64,000 nucleotides of DNA from Methylotenera sp. (GTDB lineage Bacteria; Pseudomonadota; Gammaproteobacteria; Burkholderiales; Methylophilaceae). The notes under the pieces were generated by a model. The model had not been told where the DNA came from. It did not search any database and was given only the letters and a program-made list of their open reading frames with translations. The stretch covers positions 145,379 to 209,378 of the forward strand of contig NZ_JAQSDZ010000008.1 of the NCBI RefSeq assembly GCF_029946165.1, read 5' to 3'. The position numbers and the translations under genes are program-made. Of the stretch, positions 43,911 through 53,716 are shown piece after piece (position 1 is the first letter of the stretch; each line of letters opens with the position of its first letter).

Positions 43911-46205
43911 ATGCCAAAAACCGCAACCAATCCAAACGCGGAGTTATTCAAGCTTTCCTCAGCACTAGCTTCAGCCCCCTTGCTGCCTGCGGACAGCGAG
44001 GATTCGGCGCTTAGTTTACGTCTTAAAGAATATTTAAAGCCACAAGATATTGCCCAAGTTTGGGAGGCATACCGTTACGCCTATCAAGCACATGAGGGCG
44101 TGGTGCGCAAAACGGGCGAGCCTTATATCACGCATCCTGTTTCGGTTGCCTGTATTTTGGCTGACCTACACTTAGATGTACCAACACTGCTTGCGGCTTT
44201 ATTGCATGATGTTGTCGAAGATACCAATATTTCCACAAACGATATTAAAGAAAAATTTGGCTTGCAAGTAGCGGAATTGGTCGATGGCGTAACCAAGCTA
44301 GATAAAATCGAGTTTCAAAGCGCCAGTGTCGCACAGGCGGAAAATTTCAGAAAAATGCTTCTTGCCATGTCACAAGATGTGCGGGTGATTTTGGTGAAGT
44401 TAGCAGATCGTTTGCATAATATGCAAACTTTAGAAGCGATGCGACCAGAAAAGCAAAAGCTTATCGCTAAAGAAACGCTGGAAATTTACGCGCCTATTGC
44501 CAATCGCCTTGGTTTGAATGAAATATACCAATCACTTGAAGATTTAAGTTTTCAGTATCTTTATCCCATGCGATTTAGGGCAATTTCAAAAGCCATTTTA
44601 GCGGCCCGTGGTAATCGTAAAGAAGTAGTGAGTAAGATATTAGAATCCATTAAGCAGCAACTGATTACCTTGAATATTGATGCGGAAGTGTCGGGTAGAG
44701 AAAAGCATCTTTACAGCATTTACAAGAAGATGTCGGGTAAAACAACGGCATTCTCGCAAATTTACGACATTTACGGTTTTAGAGTGGTGGTTAAAGATTT
44801 ATCGAGTTGTTATCTAGCTCTAGGCGCTTTGCACGCTTTATACAAACCCATCCCCAGTAAATTCAAAGACTATATCGCGATTCCTAAAGCCAACGGTTAT
44901 CAGTCCTTGCATACCACTTTATTTGGCCCATTTGGTACGCCCATCGAAGTACAAATTCGTAGCGCAGAAATGCACAATATTGCTGATGCTGGCGTGGCGG
45001 CTCATTGGCTATATAAAGCAAGCGATGCCCAGTTAACCGCATTGCAACAGCAAACTCACCAGTGGCTGCAACGTTTATTAGAAATACAAAGTGAAAGCGT
45101 GGATTCGCTCGATTTCCTTGAGCATCTTAAAATTGATCTTTTCCCTGATGAAGTCTATGTATTTACGCCTAAAGGTAAGATTTTTGCTTTGCCTAAAGGC
45201 GCAACAGCGGTTGATTTTGCCTATGCTGTGCATTCCGGCATTGGTAATAGCTGTGTGGCGGTGCGTATTAATCAAGAATTGGCGCCATTACGCACAGAGT
45301 TACATAATGGCGATCATGTGGAAATTATTACAGGTTCATTCGCTAAACCTAACCCTGCTTGGTTGAATTATGTGGTGACAGGCCGCGCGCGCGCGCATAT
45401 TCGCCATTTCTTAAAATCACAGCAATCTACCGAATCAGCCCATCTTGGCGAGCGCATGCTCAATCAAGCCTTGCGCGCTTTACATGTCGAGCCTAGTCAA
45501 ATCACTGAAGAGCATTGGCAAAAGCTAATTCGTGATTACGGGCTGAAAAAGAAATCACAAATATTGACTGAAATCGGCTTAGGTAAGCGCCAAAACGTCA
45601 TGGTGGCGCACCAGTTATTAGCGATGCTCGGAGTTCCTGAAGAGCCGGAAGAAGGCGCCATAGGCAAGTTCTTAGGTGGCAAGTTCTTCGATAAGATTTT
45701 TGGCAAAACGGTTAAGCCACTTGATACCATTACCATCCGTGGTTCAGAAGGTATGGCGGTACAGTTTGCGCAATGTTGTAGGCCAATACCTGGTGATCCT
45801 ATTCTTGGCTTTATTAACAAAGATAAAGGTTTAGTGGTACATACCCACGATTGCCCAGCAATACGTAAATTCCGCTTAGATCCTGACAAATGGCTAGATG
45901 TGGAGTGGGAACCAGAAAGTCAGCGTCTTTACAAAACCAATCTTAATCTAACCGTGGCAAATCAGCCTGGCATGTTAGCAAAAATCGCTGCAGGCATTGC
46001 CGACGCTGGCTCTAACATTGACAACGTAAGTGTTGAAGAAGAAGATGGCAGCGCTTACGCAAATCTGTATTTCACGGTGCAAGTGAAAGATCGTATTCAC
46101 TTGGCCGAACTCATGCGAAGTTTACGCAAAATACCAGATGTTGTGCGTATTAACCGAACTAAGGGTAATGCGGCTGGTAATGGTGCGCAAAAATCTTCTC
46201 AATAA
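43911..46205 (+). CDS. spoT: Bifunctional (p)ppGpp synthetase/hydrolase
   Basis: 764 residues with the whole RelA/SpoT plan. The HD hydrolase domain has its His-Asp intact (H99, D100 in LLHDVVEDTN). It is followed by the synthetase domain (YDIYGFRVVV, KDYIAIPKANGYQSLHTT), TGS domain (DEVYVFTPKGKIFALPKGA) and C-terminal ACT domain (NLTVANQPGMLAKIAAGIADAG). An intact HD site indicates SpoT/Rel type rather than RelA. Starts 30 bases after rpoZ. Confidence 0.97.
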   Translation: MPKTATNPNAELFKLSSALASAPLLPADSEDSALSLRLKEYLKPQDIAQVWEAYRYAYQAHEGVVRKTGEPYITHPVSVACILADLHLDVPTLLAALLHDVVEDTNISTNDIKEKFGLQVAELVDGVTKLDKIEFQSASVAQAENFRKMLLAMSQDVRVILVKLADRLHNMQTLEAMRPEKQKLIAKETLEIYAPIANRLGLNEIYQSLEDLSFQYLYPMRFRAISKAILAARGNRKEVVSKILESIKQQLITLNIDAEVSGREKHLYSIYKKMSGKTTAFSQIYDIYGFRVVVKDLSSCYLALGALHALYKPIPSKFKDYIAIPKANGYQSLHTTLFGPFGTPIEVQIRSAEMHNIADAGVAAHWLYKASDAQLTALQQQTHQWLQRLLEIQSESVDSLDFLEHLKIDLFPDEVYVFTPKGKIFALPKGATAVDFAYAVHSGIGNSCVAVRINQELAPLRTELHNGDHVEIITGSFAKPNPAWLNYVVTGRARAHIRHFLKSQQSTESAHLGERMLNQALRALHVEPSQITEEHWQKLIRDYGLKKKSQILTEIGLGKRQNVMVAHQLLAMLGVPEEPEEGAIGKFLGGKFFDKIFGKTVKPLDTITIRGSEGMAVQFAQCCRPIPGDPILGFINKDKGLVVHTHDCPAIRKFRLDPDKWLDVEWEPESQRLYKTNLNLTVANQPGMLAKIAAGIADAGSNIDNVSVEEEDGSAYANLYFTVQVKDRIHLAELMRSLRKIPDVVRINRTKGNAAGNGAQKSSQ

Positions 46206-46229
46206 GTTTGCTTAAAAGATTCATTGCTG

Positions 46230-46787
46230 ATGAGTATTAACCTGAATACTTTACCCCAAGGTTTGCCAATTCCTTTAGATGATGGTTTGGCAGCACATTT
46301 AGAAGGTTTGTATTTACCTGAAATATCATTAGCATCAACCAGTGGAAATAATGTTGATTTGAAAGCTATTTCAGGCAGGCTGGTTGTTTATATTTATCCA
46401 CTGACTGGTCGCCCAGACGTTCCGCTGCCAGATGGATGGGATGAAATTCCTGGTGCGAGAGGTTGTACGCCACAGGCTTGCGATTTTAGTGACCACTTTC
46501 TTGAGCTGCAGCAATTAAACACAATGGTTTTTGGCTTGAGTTCGCAAACCTCAGAGTATCAGCTGGAGCTTAAAAATCGTCTGCATCTTCCTTTTGATTT
46601 ATTGAGTGATCATGCATTTCAGCTAAAAAGTCATTTAAATTTGCCCGTATTTAACGTGGGCGATTTATTGCTATATAAACGTCTCACCATGATTGTTGAA
46701 AATAGCTTGATCAAAAAAGTTTTTTACCCAGTTTTTCCTCCCAATCAAAATGGTTTACAAGTTGTAAACTGGCTAAAATCTAATTAG
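46230..46787 (+). CDS. Peroxiredoxin-like (redoxin) protein
   Basis: About 185 residues from the ATG at 46230 (a TTG at 46224 would add two). AhpC/TSA or redoxin fold with a peroxidatic-type cysteine in GARGCTPQACDFSDHF near 75, the TPQAC form resembling the BCP/PrxQ group, and a second nearby cysteine. No signal peptide. It sits 25 bases after spoT and ends five before recG. Confidence 0.85.
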   Translation: MSINLNTLPQGLPIPLDDGLAAHLEGLYLPEISLASTSGNNVDLKAISGRLVVYIYPLTGRPDVPLPDGWDEIPGARGCTPQACDFSDHFLELQQLNTMVFGLSSQTSEYQLELKNRLHLPFDLLSDHAFQLKSHLNLPVFNVGDLLLYKRLTMIVENSLIKKVFYPVFPPNQNGLQVVNWLKSN

Positions 46788-46792
46788 CTGGC

Positions 46793-48961
46793 ATGACAAA
46801 CCTTTCTGAAATAAAAACCTTTAGCAAGCCGCTAGTGGCCAATCTGAATAAACTTGGTATTCATACCATTCAAGCTTTATTGTTGCATCTACCTTTGCGC
46901 TACATTGATGAAACGCATATGACGAGTGTGCGCGATTTGCGAGTTGGCGAACCATCGCAAGTTGAGGGCGAAATTGTTCATGCAGAAGTAACTTATAAGC
47001 CACGTAAAGCGCTAATCGCAAGGCTGGAAGATGCGAGCGGGCAACTCACTTTACGTTTTCTACATTTTTACCCCAGCCAAATTGCCGCGCTTAAAGTGGG
47101 TAATAAATTGCGAGTTTATGGCGAAGTGCGTAGTGGTTTTTTCGGCTATGAAATGGTGCACCCCACTTGTAAAGCAGTTGGCGAAAAAACCACTGTGGCT
47201 GAAACATTAACGCCTGTTTATCCAACGGTAGCGGGTCTAACGCAAGGCAATTTGCGCAAAGCGATTGCCATTGCATTAAATTTAAGTAACATTTCCCCTC
47301 CCCTGAGCAGGGGGAGGGCTAGGGTGGGGGTAGAATCTCGCGTCAGTCAAAACTCTTACCCCCATCCCAACCTTCCCCCTGAAACGGGGAAGGAGCTAGA
47401 CACTTCAAAACAAAACCCATTAGCCGAAACATTGCCTATGGCTGTGTACCAGCCATTCAAGTTTCCAAGTTTTTCTGCAAGTTTAAAAGCTTTACATAAC
47501 CCATCCCCAGATGCTGATTTACACGGTTTGGAAGAAAAAACTACGCCAGAATGGCAACGCCTCGCTTTCGATGAATTGCTTGCGCAGCAACTTTCTATGC
47601 GTAAACACTATGCGCGTCGGCGCAGTGTGGATGCGCCACAGTTTAAACAATCAAAACGGTTGGTTTCAGCTTTGCTTAAAAGTTTGCCGTTTGCCTTAAC
47701 GCAAGCCCAACAAAAAGTAGCGATAGAAATTCAAAGTGATTTAACACAGCCACACCCCATGCAACGTTTATTGCAAGGCGATGTTGGTAGTGGCAAAACC
47801 ATCGTCGCGTGTATGGCGGCATTGCAAAGTATAGAAAGTGGTTGGCAAGTGGCGTTGATGGCGCCAACGGAGATTTTGGCAGAGCAGCATTTTCGCAAAA
47901 TGATTGGCTGGCTAACGCCATTGAATATAAAAATGGCTTGGCTGACGGGTAGCCAGTCTAAAAAAGACCGTGAAGCTGCCATGCAAATCATTGCCGATGG
48001 TAGCGCGCAATTAGTGATTGGCACGCACGCGCTGTTTCAGGAAGCGGTGCAATTTAAAAAACTAGGGCTAGCGATTATTGATGAACAGCATCGTTTTGGG
48101 GTGCATCAACGTTTAGCTTTGCGACAAAAGGGTCAGCCAGAACCGCATCAGTTGATGATGACTGCCACGCCAATTCCACGTACTTTATCCATGAGTTATT
48201 ACGCAGATTTAGATGTGTCAGTGATTGACGAACTGCCACCAGGCCGCACACCGATTGTCACTAAGTTGGTATCAGATGTGCGTCGAGATGAAATTCTGCG
48301 GCGTGTGCGCGAAGCCTGTGCACAAGGTAATCAAGCCTATTGGGTATGCCCGTTGATTGAAGAGTCTGAAGCTTTGCAACTGGTGACAGCCAACGACACG
48401 TACGCACTCATGCAATACGAGTTCCCAGAATTAAAAATCGGGCTAGTGCATGGACGCATGAAGCCCGCAGAAAAACAAGCGGTGATGGCCGCCTTTAGCG
48501 CAGGCGAAACGCAATTGCTTGTGGCAACCACAGTGATTGAGGTGGGCGTAGACGTCCCCAATGCCAGTTTAATGGTCATAGAGCACGCCGAACGTATGGG
48601 TTTGAGTCAGTTGCATCAATTGCGCGGCCGCGTCGGTCGTGGCGCCGCAAAAAGTGCTTGTATCCTGCTATATCAAAATAAACTTTCTGAGACGGCACGC
48701 GCCAGGTTAAAAGTGATCTATGAAAGCAGTGATGGCTTTGCTATCGCCCAAGCAGACCTCAATTTACGTGGTCCAGGTGAGTATTTAGGCACACGTCAAA
48801 GTGGTGTTCCTATGCTAAAAATAGCAGATTTAAACCGTGATGTGGATTTATTAAATGCTGCTAAAAATATGGCAGATCGCTTAATTAAGGAACATCCTTC
48901 GGCAGTAGAAAAACATTTGGAAAGATGGATGGGGCGGGCAGATGAATTGGTTAAGGTTTAA
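46793..48961 (+). CDS. recG: ATP-dependent DNA helicase RecG, with in-frame inserted repeat
   Basis: 722 residues, about 30 longer than typical. It rewinds stalled replication forks and branch-migrates junctions. N-terminal wedge/OB domain, then helicase motifs: LLQGDVGSGKTIVA (Walker A) near 325, APTEILAEQH, IIDEQHRFG (DEQH box) near 425, TATPIPRTL and HQLRGRVGRG near 605. Residues about 167-201 come from a palindromic repeat inserted in frame (47292-47395), in the linker between the wedge and helicase parts, where E. coli RecG has no equivalent. All helicase motifs are intact, so the protein is probably functional. Confidence 0.96.
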   Translation: MTNLSEIKTFSKPLVANLNKLGIHTIQALLLHLPLRYIDETHMTSVRDLRVGEPSQVEGEIVHAEVTYKPRKALIARLEDASGQLTLRFLHFYPSQIAALKVGNKLRVYGEVRSGFFGYEMVHPTCKAVGEKTTVAETLTPVYPTVAGLTQGNLRKAIAIALNLSNISPPLSRGRARVGVESRVSQNSYPHPNLPPETGKELDTSKQNPLAETLPMAVYQPFKFPSFSASLKALHNPSPDADLHGLEEKTTPEWQRLAFDELLAQQLSMRKHYARRRSVDAPQFKQSKRLVSALLKSLPFALTQAQQKVAIEIQSDLTQPHPMQRLLQGDVGSGKTIVACMAALQSIESGWQVALMAPTEILAEQHFRKMIGWLTPLNIKMAWLTGSQSKKDREAAMQIIADGSAQLVIGTHALFQEAVQFKKLGLAIIDEQHRFGVHQRLALRQKGQPEPHQLMMTATPIPRTLSMSYYADLDVSVIDELPPGRTPIVTKLVSDVRRDEILRRVREACAQGNQAYWVCPLIEESEALQLVTANDTYALMQYEFPELKIGLVHGRMKPAEKQAVMAAFSAGETQLLVATTVIEVGVDVPNASLMVIEHAERMGLSQLHQLRGRVGRGAAKSACILLYQNKLSETARARLKVIYESSDGFAIAQADLNLRGPGEYLGTRQSGVPMLKIADLNRDVDLLNAAKNMADRLIKEHPSAVEKHLERWMGRADELVKV
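47292..47395. repeat. Palindromic G/C-rich repeat inside recG
   Basis: About 100 bases unlike the surrounding gene: a left part with CCCCTCCCCTGAGCAGGGGG and AGGGTGGGGGTA, and a right part with TACCCCCATCCCAACC and CTTCCCCCTGAAACGGGGAAG. Each half folds on itself and the two halves are also inverse copies of each other. This form is that of dispersed extragenic palindromes found in many Proteobacteria. It adds about 35 codons without a stop. Confidence 0.82.
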
Positions 48962-49035
48962 GCTGAAAAACACCTGCTCTGGGAGCCGCATTGGTACTGG
49001 CTCGCAGGCATCTCATTTATGCGATAATTCCTCTC

Positions 49036-49608
49036 GTGAAAATTCAACAAAATCTCGCTAGTACTCGCCAGCGTTGGCTTAATAAACCTATACAGGCAAA
49101 TAGGCTGCAAGCTTGGCTAATCGATAATGGCTCACTTACTGCACGCTTACAACAGCGTTTCAGTGCATTTGCGGTACAGCCTATTGCAGTAAAACACGCC
49201 AAGCTAATTCAAGATGAAGCTGTTTTATTGCATCAACCAAATTACCAAATTTCTTTAATACGCGAGGTGTTACTTATTGGCAATCATCAGCCAGTAGTGT
49301 TTGCCCATAGTGTATTACCAAGCGCTAGCCTGCGAGGTGCGTGGAATGGACTTGGCAGACTTGGTATTAAGCCACTTGGCGCGACATTGTTTGCTAATCC
49401 AAAAGTGAAACGTACGGCTTTGAGTTATAAAAAACTCACGCCAAACCACGCACTTTACCAGCATGCAACGCGGCATTTAACACAAAATTCTGAGGTGAGA
49501 AACCCACCTTACTTGTGGGCGCGACGTTCTATTTTTAGCTTGAGTTGCGCTAATATTATGGTCACCGAGGTTTTTCTACCCCAGTTGATGATTACTGAAA
49601 ATGTTTAA
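49036..49608 (+). CDS. ubiC: Chorismate lyase
   Basis: 190 residues from the GTG at 49036. It removes pyruvate from chorismate to give 4-hydroxybenzoate for ubiquinone. Conserved features match E. coli UbiC: LIREVLLIG (catalytic Arg) near 85, LGRLGIKPLGATLF near 120 and MVTEVFLPQ (Glu) near the end. A TTG at 48991 with GGGAG upstream is an alternative start adding 15 residues; the GTG gives the family length. Followed by ubiA, the next enzyme. Confidence 0.92.
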   Translation: MKIQQNLASTRQRWLNKPIQANRLQAWLIDNGSLTARLQQRFSAFAVQPIAVKHAKLIQDEAVLLHQPNYQISLIREVLLIGNHQPVVFAHSVLPSASLRGAWNGLGRLGIKPLGATLFANPKVKRTALSYKKLTPNHALYQHATRHLTQNSEVRNPPYLWARRSIFSLSCANIMVTEVFLPQLMITENV

Positions 49609-49654
49609 TTAAACTCGTCGATTAACTTGAACCTGACTGCTAAATAACTTCAAT

Positions 49655-50524
49655 ATGAACCTACAAACTATTATCAAAAAACTAGACGCTTATGAGCGCT
49701 TAATGCGTTTAGATAAGCCTATCGGCATTTTATTACTGCTATGGCCAACGCTTTGGGCGCTGCTAATTGCTGGGAACGGCAAGCCAGACTGGATTGTAGT
49801 GATGATATTTTTCACAGGCGCCGTGCTGATGCGCAGCGCCGGCTGTGTGATGAATGATATTGCTGATAGTCAGTATGATGGTTTGGTCGAGCGAACGCGG
49901 CATCGACCTTTAGTAAGTAATGAAGTGAGTAGAAAAGAAGCCTATTTCCTGGCTGCTGGCTTAAGCTTAGTGGCGTTTGGTTTGGTTTGTACACTTAATA
50001 ACTTAACCATTAAATTGTCAGTGTTAGCTGTGCTGTTAGCGGCTAGTTATCCCTTTACCAAGCGGTTTTTTGCGATTCCGCAGGCGTATTTGGGTATTGC
50101 TTTTGCCGCTGGAATTCCCATGGCATTTGCCGCTATTTTAGGTGATGTACCACCAGTGGCGTGGCTGTTAATGCTAGCCAATGTTTTTTGGGCCATAGCT
50201 TATGATACTGAGTATGCCATGGTCGACAGGGATGATGATCTAAAAATAGGCATTAAATCTTCTGCTATTACATTCGGGCGGTTTGACGTTGTCACCGTAA
50301 TGATTTGTTATGCGCTGACTTTGCTCATACTTACAATATGTGGAATATGGCTAATGATGGGATACGCCTATTATATTGGATTGATGATTGCGGCGGCAGT
50401 TGCTATTTACCATTACTATTTAATAAGAACACGTGAAAAATCCAATTGCTTTAGCGCATTTTTACATAACAATTGGTTTGGGTTTGCGGTGTTTGCTGGT
50501 TTGAGTTTGGATTATTTATTTTAA
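49655..50524 (+). CDS. ubiA: 4-hydroxybenzoate octaprenyltransferase
   Basis: 289 residues, membrane protein with about eight helices. The two Asp-rich prenyl-diphosphate motifs are seen: NDIADSQYDGLVERT near 68 and DTEYAMVDRDDD near 190. It attaches the polyprenyl tail to 4-hydroxybenzoate made by UbiC, encoded 47 bases upstream. Confidence 0.97.
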   Translation: MNLQTIIKKLDAYERLMRLDKPIGILLLLWPTLWALLIAGNGKPDWIVVMIFFTGAVLMRSAGCVMNDIADSQYDGLVERTRHRPLVSNEVSRKEAYFLAAGLSLVAFGLVCTLNNLTIKLSVLAVLLAASYPFTKRFFAIPQAYLGIAFAAGIPMAFAAILGDVPPVAWLLMLANVFWAIAYDTEYAMVDRDDDLKIGIKSSAITFGRFDVVTVMICYALTLLILTICGIWLMMGYAYYIGLMIAAAVAIYHYYLIRTREKSNCFSAFLHNNWFGFAVFAGLSLDYLF

Positions 50525-50534
50525 TAAGTAGTAG

Positions 50535-50569
50535 TAGAACTTAAGTCCTCTAAATTAAGTTCTATTTTA
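50535..50569 (+). terminator. Terminator after ubiA
   Basis: Ten-base stem TAGAACTTAA with its complement around a ten-base loop, followed by TTTTAT. It is AT-rich but well placed between the convergent ubiA and FimV-like genes. Confidence 0.65.
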
Positions 50570-50581
50570 TAAGCTTTAATC

Positions 50582-52873
50582 TTATGATTTATTCTTAGGT
50601 TTATTTTCTGGCTCTATCACGGGTAAGTCCCATTCAATCTCGTTTGTTTCGGTTTGATTTTTAACTGATTTAGTTTTGGCCTTGCTTTTTGCTTTTTGCT
50701 CATCTTCATCCGGAAACTCTATAGCGAAATCTAAGGGTCCATTTTCATCCGTTAGCCCATTCTCACTGTCGTCTAATACAATCTCTTCATTCAACAAATC
50801 GTGTTGATACCCTTGACTATCTTCAACACTTTCTGAAGGTGAAAGTAAGTTAAAATTTACTTCTTCGGCCAAAAACAAAGCTTGATCATGTTTAGAAATG
50901 GCAACACTATCTGGTACCTCAAACCTTAACGCTTCCTCTTGGGAGTTGAAAGTCGATGACATTTCATCATGAGGAATTATACTTACCTCGTATGAAGTTT
51001 CACGATTGAAGGAGCTAAGGAGTGTCTGAGTGTCTGGTTGGGCGTTGTGAGGTTCAACTTTGGGTTCTGCTTGGACGTCTGTCAACGGATTAATATCCGT
51101 AAATAATCCTTCATTAAAGTAAGTATTTTCAGAACTGGTAACGGCTACGTTTGCATTAATTGCTTGACTGATGTTGGTTTGATTCGATCTAAGTTGATCT
51201 GAGCTAGATTTAAAAGCTGTCGAATGGCTATATTCCAAATCCTTAGCGATATTTCTTAAGAAGAAAAGGTCATTAAATGCACCTAGATCAAAACCTTCTC
51301 TAGGCTGTGAACGTTTATTAAAAATCAAGTCATTTAGAAAACCAACTGCATACAGCGAGCCCCATACGCCCTCTAAGCGCGTGACAATGTCTGGAAAGTC
51401 TTCTATCGATGAATCGGCTGTTGGTGCATCATCTCCAAATTCTGGGGTCTTAATATTAAAGTGTTGGTGACATTCAATGACGGCTGAATCATATTCACTT
51501 TTGGTACCTTCTTTAGCAATCAATTTAAGCAATTTTATCCAGATTGCAGGAGATTCGGCAGGCGAATCGCTCAAATAGCTTTGCAATAGTTGAATGGCCA
51601 AGGCAGGTCGCCCATGTTCCATAAATACATCTGCGTCTTCAATAATGCTACCGTGTTCTTCTTTCTCAGTTTTAGTGATTATCTGAGTATTAACAGAGGT
51701 ATGATGCACTGTTGGTTGGTTTGAATTAGGTTCGGCAAAAGATTGCGCTATTGCAAGGGAATCATTAAATGCGTTCGCAGAATTCGCTCCCAATTTATTA
51801 TCTGTATCATTGGAAGTTTGTTCATCAAACCAAGAGTCTTTTACGATAATTGGTCTATTTACAAGTTTGCGACGCAACACTTCTAAAAGCGCGATCGTGA
51901 TAAGTATGCCTAACGCTATCAGCAAATATTTTAACCAATCAAACAGTTCATTTTCTTTAGCTTTTTGAGCATCTTCTACCAGTTGTTCATTGCGTACTTG
52001 CAAGCTGGTAATTTGTTTTTCTAAATGGGCTAAACGATTTGACATTACAGTCATTTCATCCATGGTATCAGTAGCAGTTGGTGGGACTGTTAATCCATCC
52101 GGCCCCACTACGTTCATTTTCGTGGCTAATCTTAATGATAAACCCTGTTTATCTTTATCCTCCGATACATTTGCGTTGCCAGCAGAAATCACCAAAAGGG
52201 GTTTATTAGCCGTTGATTTATTTTCAGTTTCATCGGCATTAGTTCTATTTTTTGGAGTTGCTTTAGAAGAAGTGGAAATGGGGGTTTGTTTGCCTATATT
52301 ATTAGCCTTGAGCTTTTTATCATCTGAACTGATTTTTTTAGGTTTCTTTTTCTTGGGTACTTTTTTAGCTGTAATTTGCTCTGGAGCAGCTTCGGATATA
52401 GAATCTGCGCCTTCCGTAGAAGAAGATTTAGCTACAGCTGTATGAGTTTGTTTTTTTGTATCATTAACATTAGGTAAAATGCTCGCGTTGTCATAACTGG
52501 CGCTATCTCTGTCAGCAGTTGGGATTGGTGCGGGATCAAGAAGCAATACGTATTCGCGATTTACATTAGGTTCACAACGAAATGAAACCAGTAAATTAAC
52601 AATTGGCTCTGTAATGATGTCGTTAGTGCTAATTGTCAGTTGATAGTTATCATTGATAATTCTCATACTAACAGAAGCTTTCTTAAAAGCAGGAGCTTCG
52701 CCAGCATCGGTTGCTGTAAAACAGATAGGATCAGGTAAAAATTCAATATCTGTTACATTAACCCGCACTAAAAATTTTTCACCTAAATTAGATTGAAGTT
52801 CAGCGTCACCCAAACCCAAGGCGAAACTCAGATTTGTATAACAAAATAATGTTAAAAGCGCTAAAAATCTCAA
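50582..52873 (-). CDS. fimV: FimV/HubP-like protein with FimV N-terminal domain
   Basis: 763 residues. Signal peptide (1-18), then the FimV N-terminal beta domain (LGDAELQSNLGEKFLVRVNV and following, to about 115). A low-complexity Lys/Ser/Thr linker and a short coiled coil near 275-305 follow. One membrane helix (about 315-332) leads to a long acidic cytoplasmic tail with a TPR-like element (ALAIQLLQSYLSDSPAESPA). No LysM motif is evident here, whereas the other FimV-like protein has one. Start TTG at 52873 with a weak ribosome site. Probably a polar organiser of pili or motility proteins. Confidence 0.8.
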   Translation of the reverse strand: MRFLALLTLFCYTNLSFALGLGDAELQSNLGEKFLVRVNVTDIEFLPDPICFTATDAGEAPAFKKASVSMRIINDNYQLTISTNDIITEPIVNLLVSFRCEPNVNREYVLLLDPAPIPTADRDSASYDNASILPNVNDTKKQTHTAVAKSSSTEGADSISEAAPEQITAKKVPKKKKPKKISSDDKKLKANNIGKQTPISTSSKATPKNRTNADETENKSTANKPLLVISAGNANVSEDKDKQGLSLRLATKMNVVGPDGLTVPPTATDTMDEMTVMSNRLAHLEKQITSLQVRNEQLVEDAQKAKENELFDWLKYLLIALGILITIALLEVLRRKLVNRPIIVKDSWFDEQTSNDTDNKLGANSANAFNDSLAIAQSFAEPNSNQPTVHHTSVNTQIITKTEKEEHGSIIEDADVFMEHGRPALAIQLLQSYLSDSPAESPAIWIKLLKLIAKEGTKSEYDSAVIECHQHFNIKTPEFGDDAPTADSSIEDFPDIVTRLEGVWGSLYAVGFLNDLIFNKRSQPREGFDLGAFNDLFFLRNIAKDLEYSHSTAFKSSSDQLRSNQTNISQAINANVAVTSSENTYFNEGLFTDINPLTDVQAEPKVEPHNAQPDTQTLLSSFNRETSYEVSIIPHDEMSSTFNSQEEALRFEVPDSVAISKHDQALFLAEEVNFNLLSPSESVEDSQGYQHDLLNEEIVLDDSENGLTDENGPLDFAIEFPDEDEQKAKSKAKTKSVKNQTETNEIEWDLPVIEPENKPKNKS

Positions 52874-52950
52874 TTAAGTATGCTTTCAGAAATGTGTTTC
52901 ACCTTACGTTTTAATATGATATTAAGTAGCCTTAAATAGTAAGCTTAAAA

Positions 52951-52979
52951 TAGGATATTAAAATAATTTTAATATCCTA
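52951..52979. repeat. Perfect 14-base inverted repeat in the fimV-rplM gap
   Basis: TAGGATATTAAAAT and its exact complement separated by one base. It has no T-run on either side, so it is not an obvious terminator. It lies 78 bases upstream of the fimV-like start and 299 before rplM. Within the 404-base non-coding stretch 52874-53277 I see only this and the rplM promoter. Confidence 0.7.
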
Positions 52980-53207
52980 GCATAAAACCCACTTAGAACA
53001 ACATAATAATGCTGGCTTATATACCTAAAAGAGTTATACTTTTTAAGTTAGTATTCCTCATGGGATTTTAGCGAAATTTTTTAGTGAAAAAGTCATTGCT
53101 CACTATTTCGGTTGGTTAGTTTGGTAAATGAGATTTAAAGATAACGTTATTAATTTTGTTAAATCTCAGATATTTAATAAATTTCATTCATAAACTGAAC
53201 ATATTGT

Positions 53208-53237
53208 TTGACAAAGCACTAGGCTTCAGCATAAAAT
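53208..53237 (+). promoter_or_regulatory. Sigma-70 promoter of rplM-rpsI
   Basis: TTGACA (53208-53213), 18-base spacer, TAAAAT (53232-53237), about 35 bases before the rplM ATG. A near-consensus -35 fits a strongly expressed ribosomal operon. Confidence 0.8.
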
Positions 53238-53277
53238 CCGCCTCTTAATTTTTTTAGCTCACAGTATTGGTAACACG

Positions 53278-53706
53278 ATGAAAACCTTTTCAGCAAAATC
53301 ACATGAAGTGAAGCGCGATTGGTTTGTGGTTGATGCCACAGACCTAGTTCTAGGCCGTTTAGCTAGCGCGGTTGCACACCGTTTACGCGGTAAACACAAA
53401 ACTATTTACACACCTCACGTTGATACAGGTGATTATATTGTCGTTATTAACGCCGATAAATTAAAAGTGACGGGTAACAAAGCTGACGGTAAACTTTACC
53501 ATAGTCACTCAGGTTATCCTGGTGGTATCAGCACAACGACTTTCTCTAAAATGCAAGACAAGTTCCCAGGTCGCGCTTTAGAAAAAGCAGTAAAAGGTAT
53601 GTTACCTAAAGGTCCTTTAGGTTATGCAATGATCAAAAAAATGAAAGTTTATGCTGGCGACAAGCATGAGCATGCGGCGCAACAACCGCAAACATTGAAA
53701 ATCTAA
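53278..53706 (+). CDS. rplM: Ribosomal protein L13
   Basis: 142 residues, [20 protein letters not shown] at the start, [17 protein letters not shown] near 27-43, [13 protein letters not shown] near 105. Large-subunit protein that binds 23S rRNA. Ten bases before rpsI, the conserved pair. Confidence 0.99.
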   Translation: MKTFSAKSHEVKRDWFVVDATDLVLGRLASAVAHRLRGKHKTIYTPHVDTGDYIVVINADKLKVTGNKADGKLYHSHSGYPGGISTTTFSKMQDKFPGRALEKAVKGMLPKGPLGYAMIKKMKVYAGDKHEHAAQQPQTLKI

Positions 53707-53716
53707 GGGTATAAAG

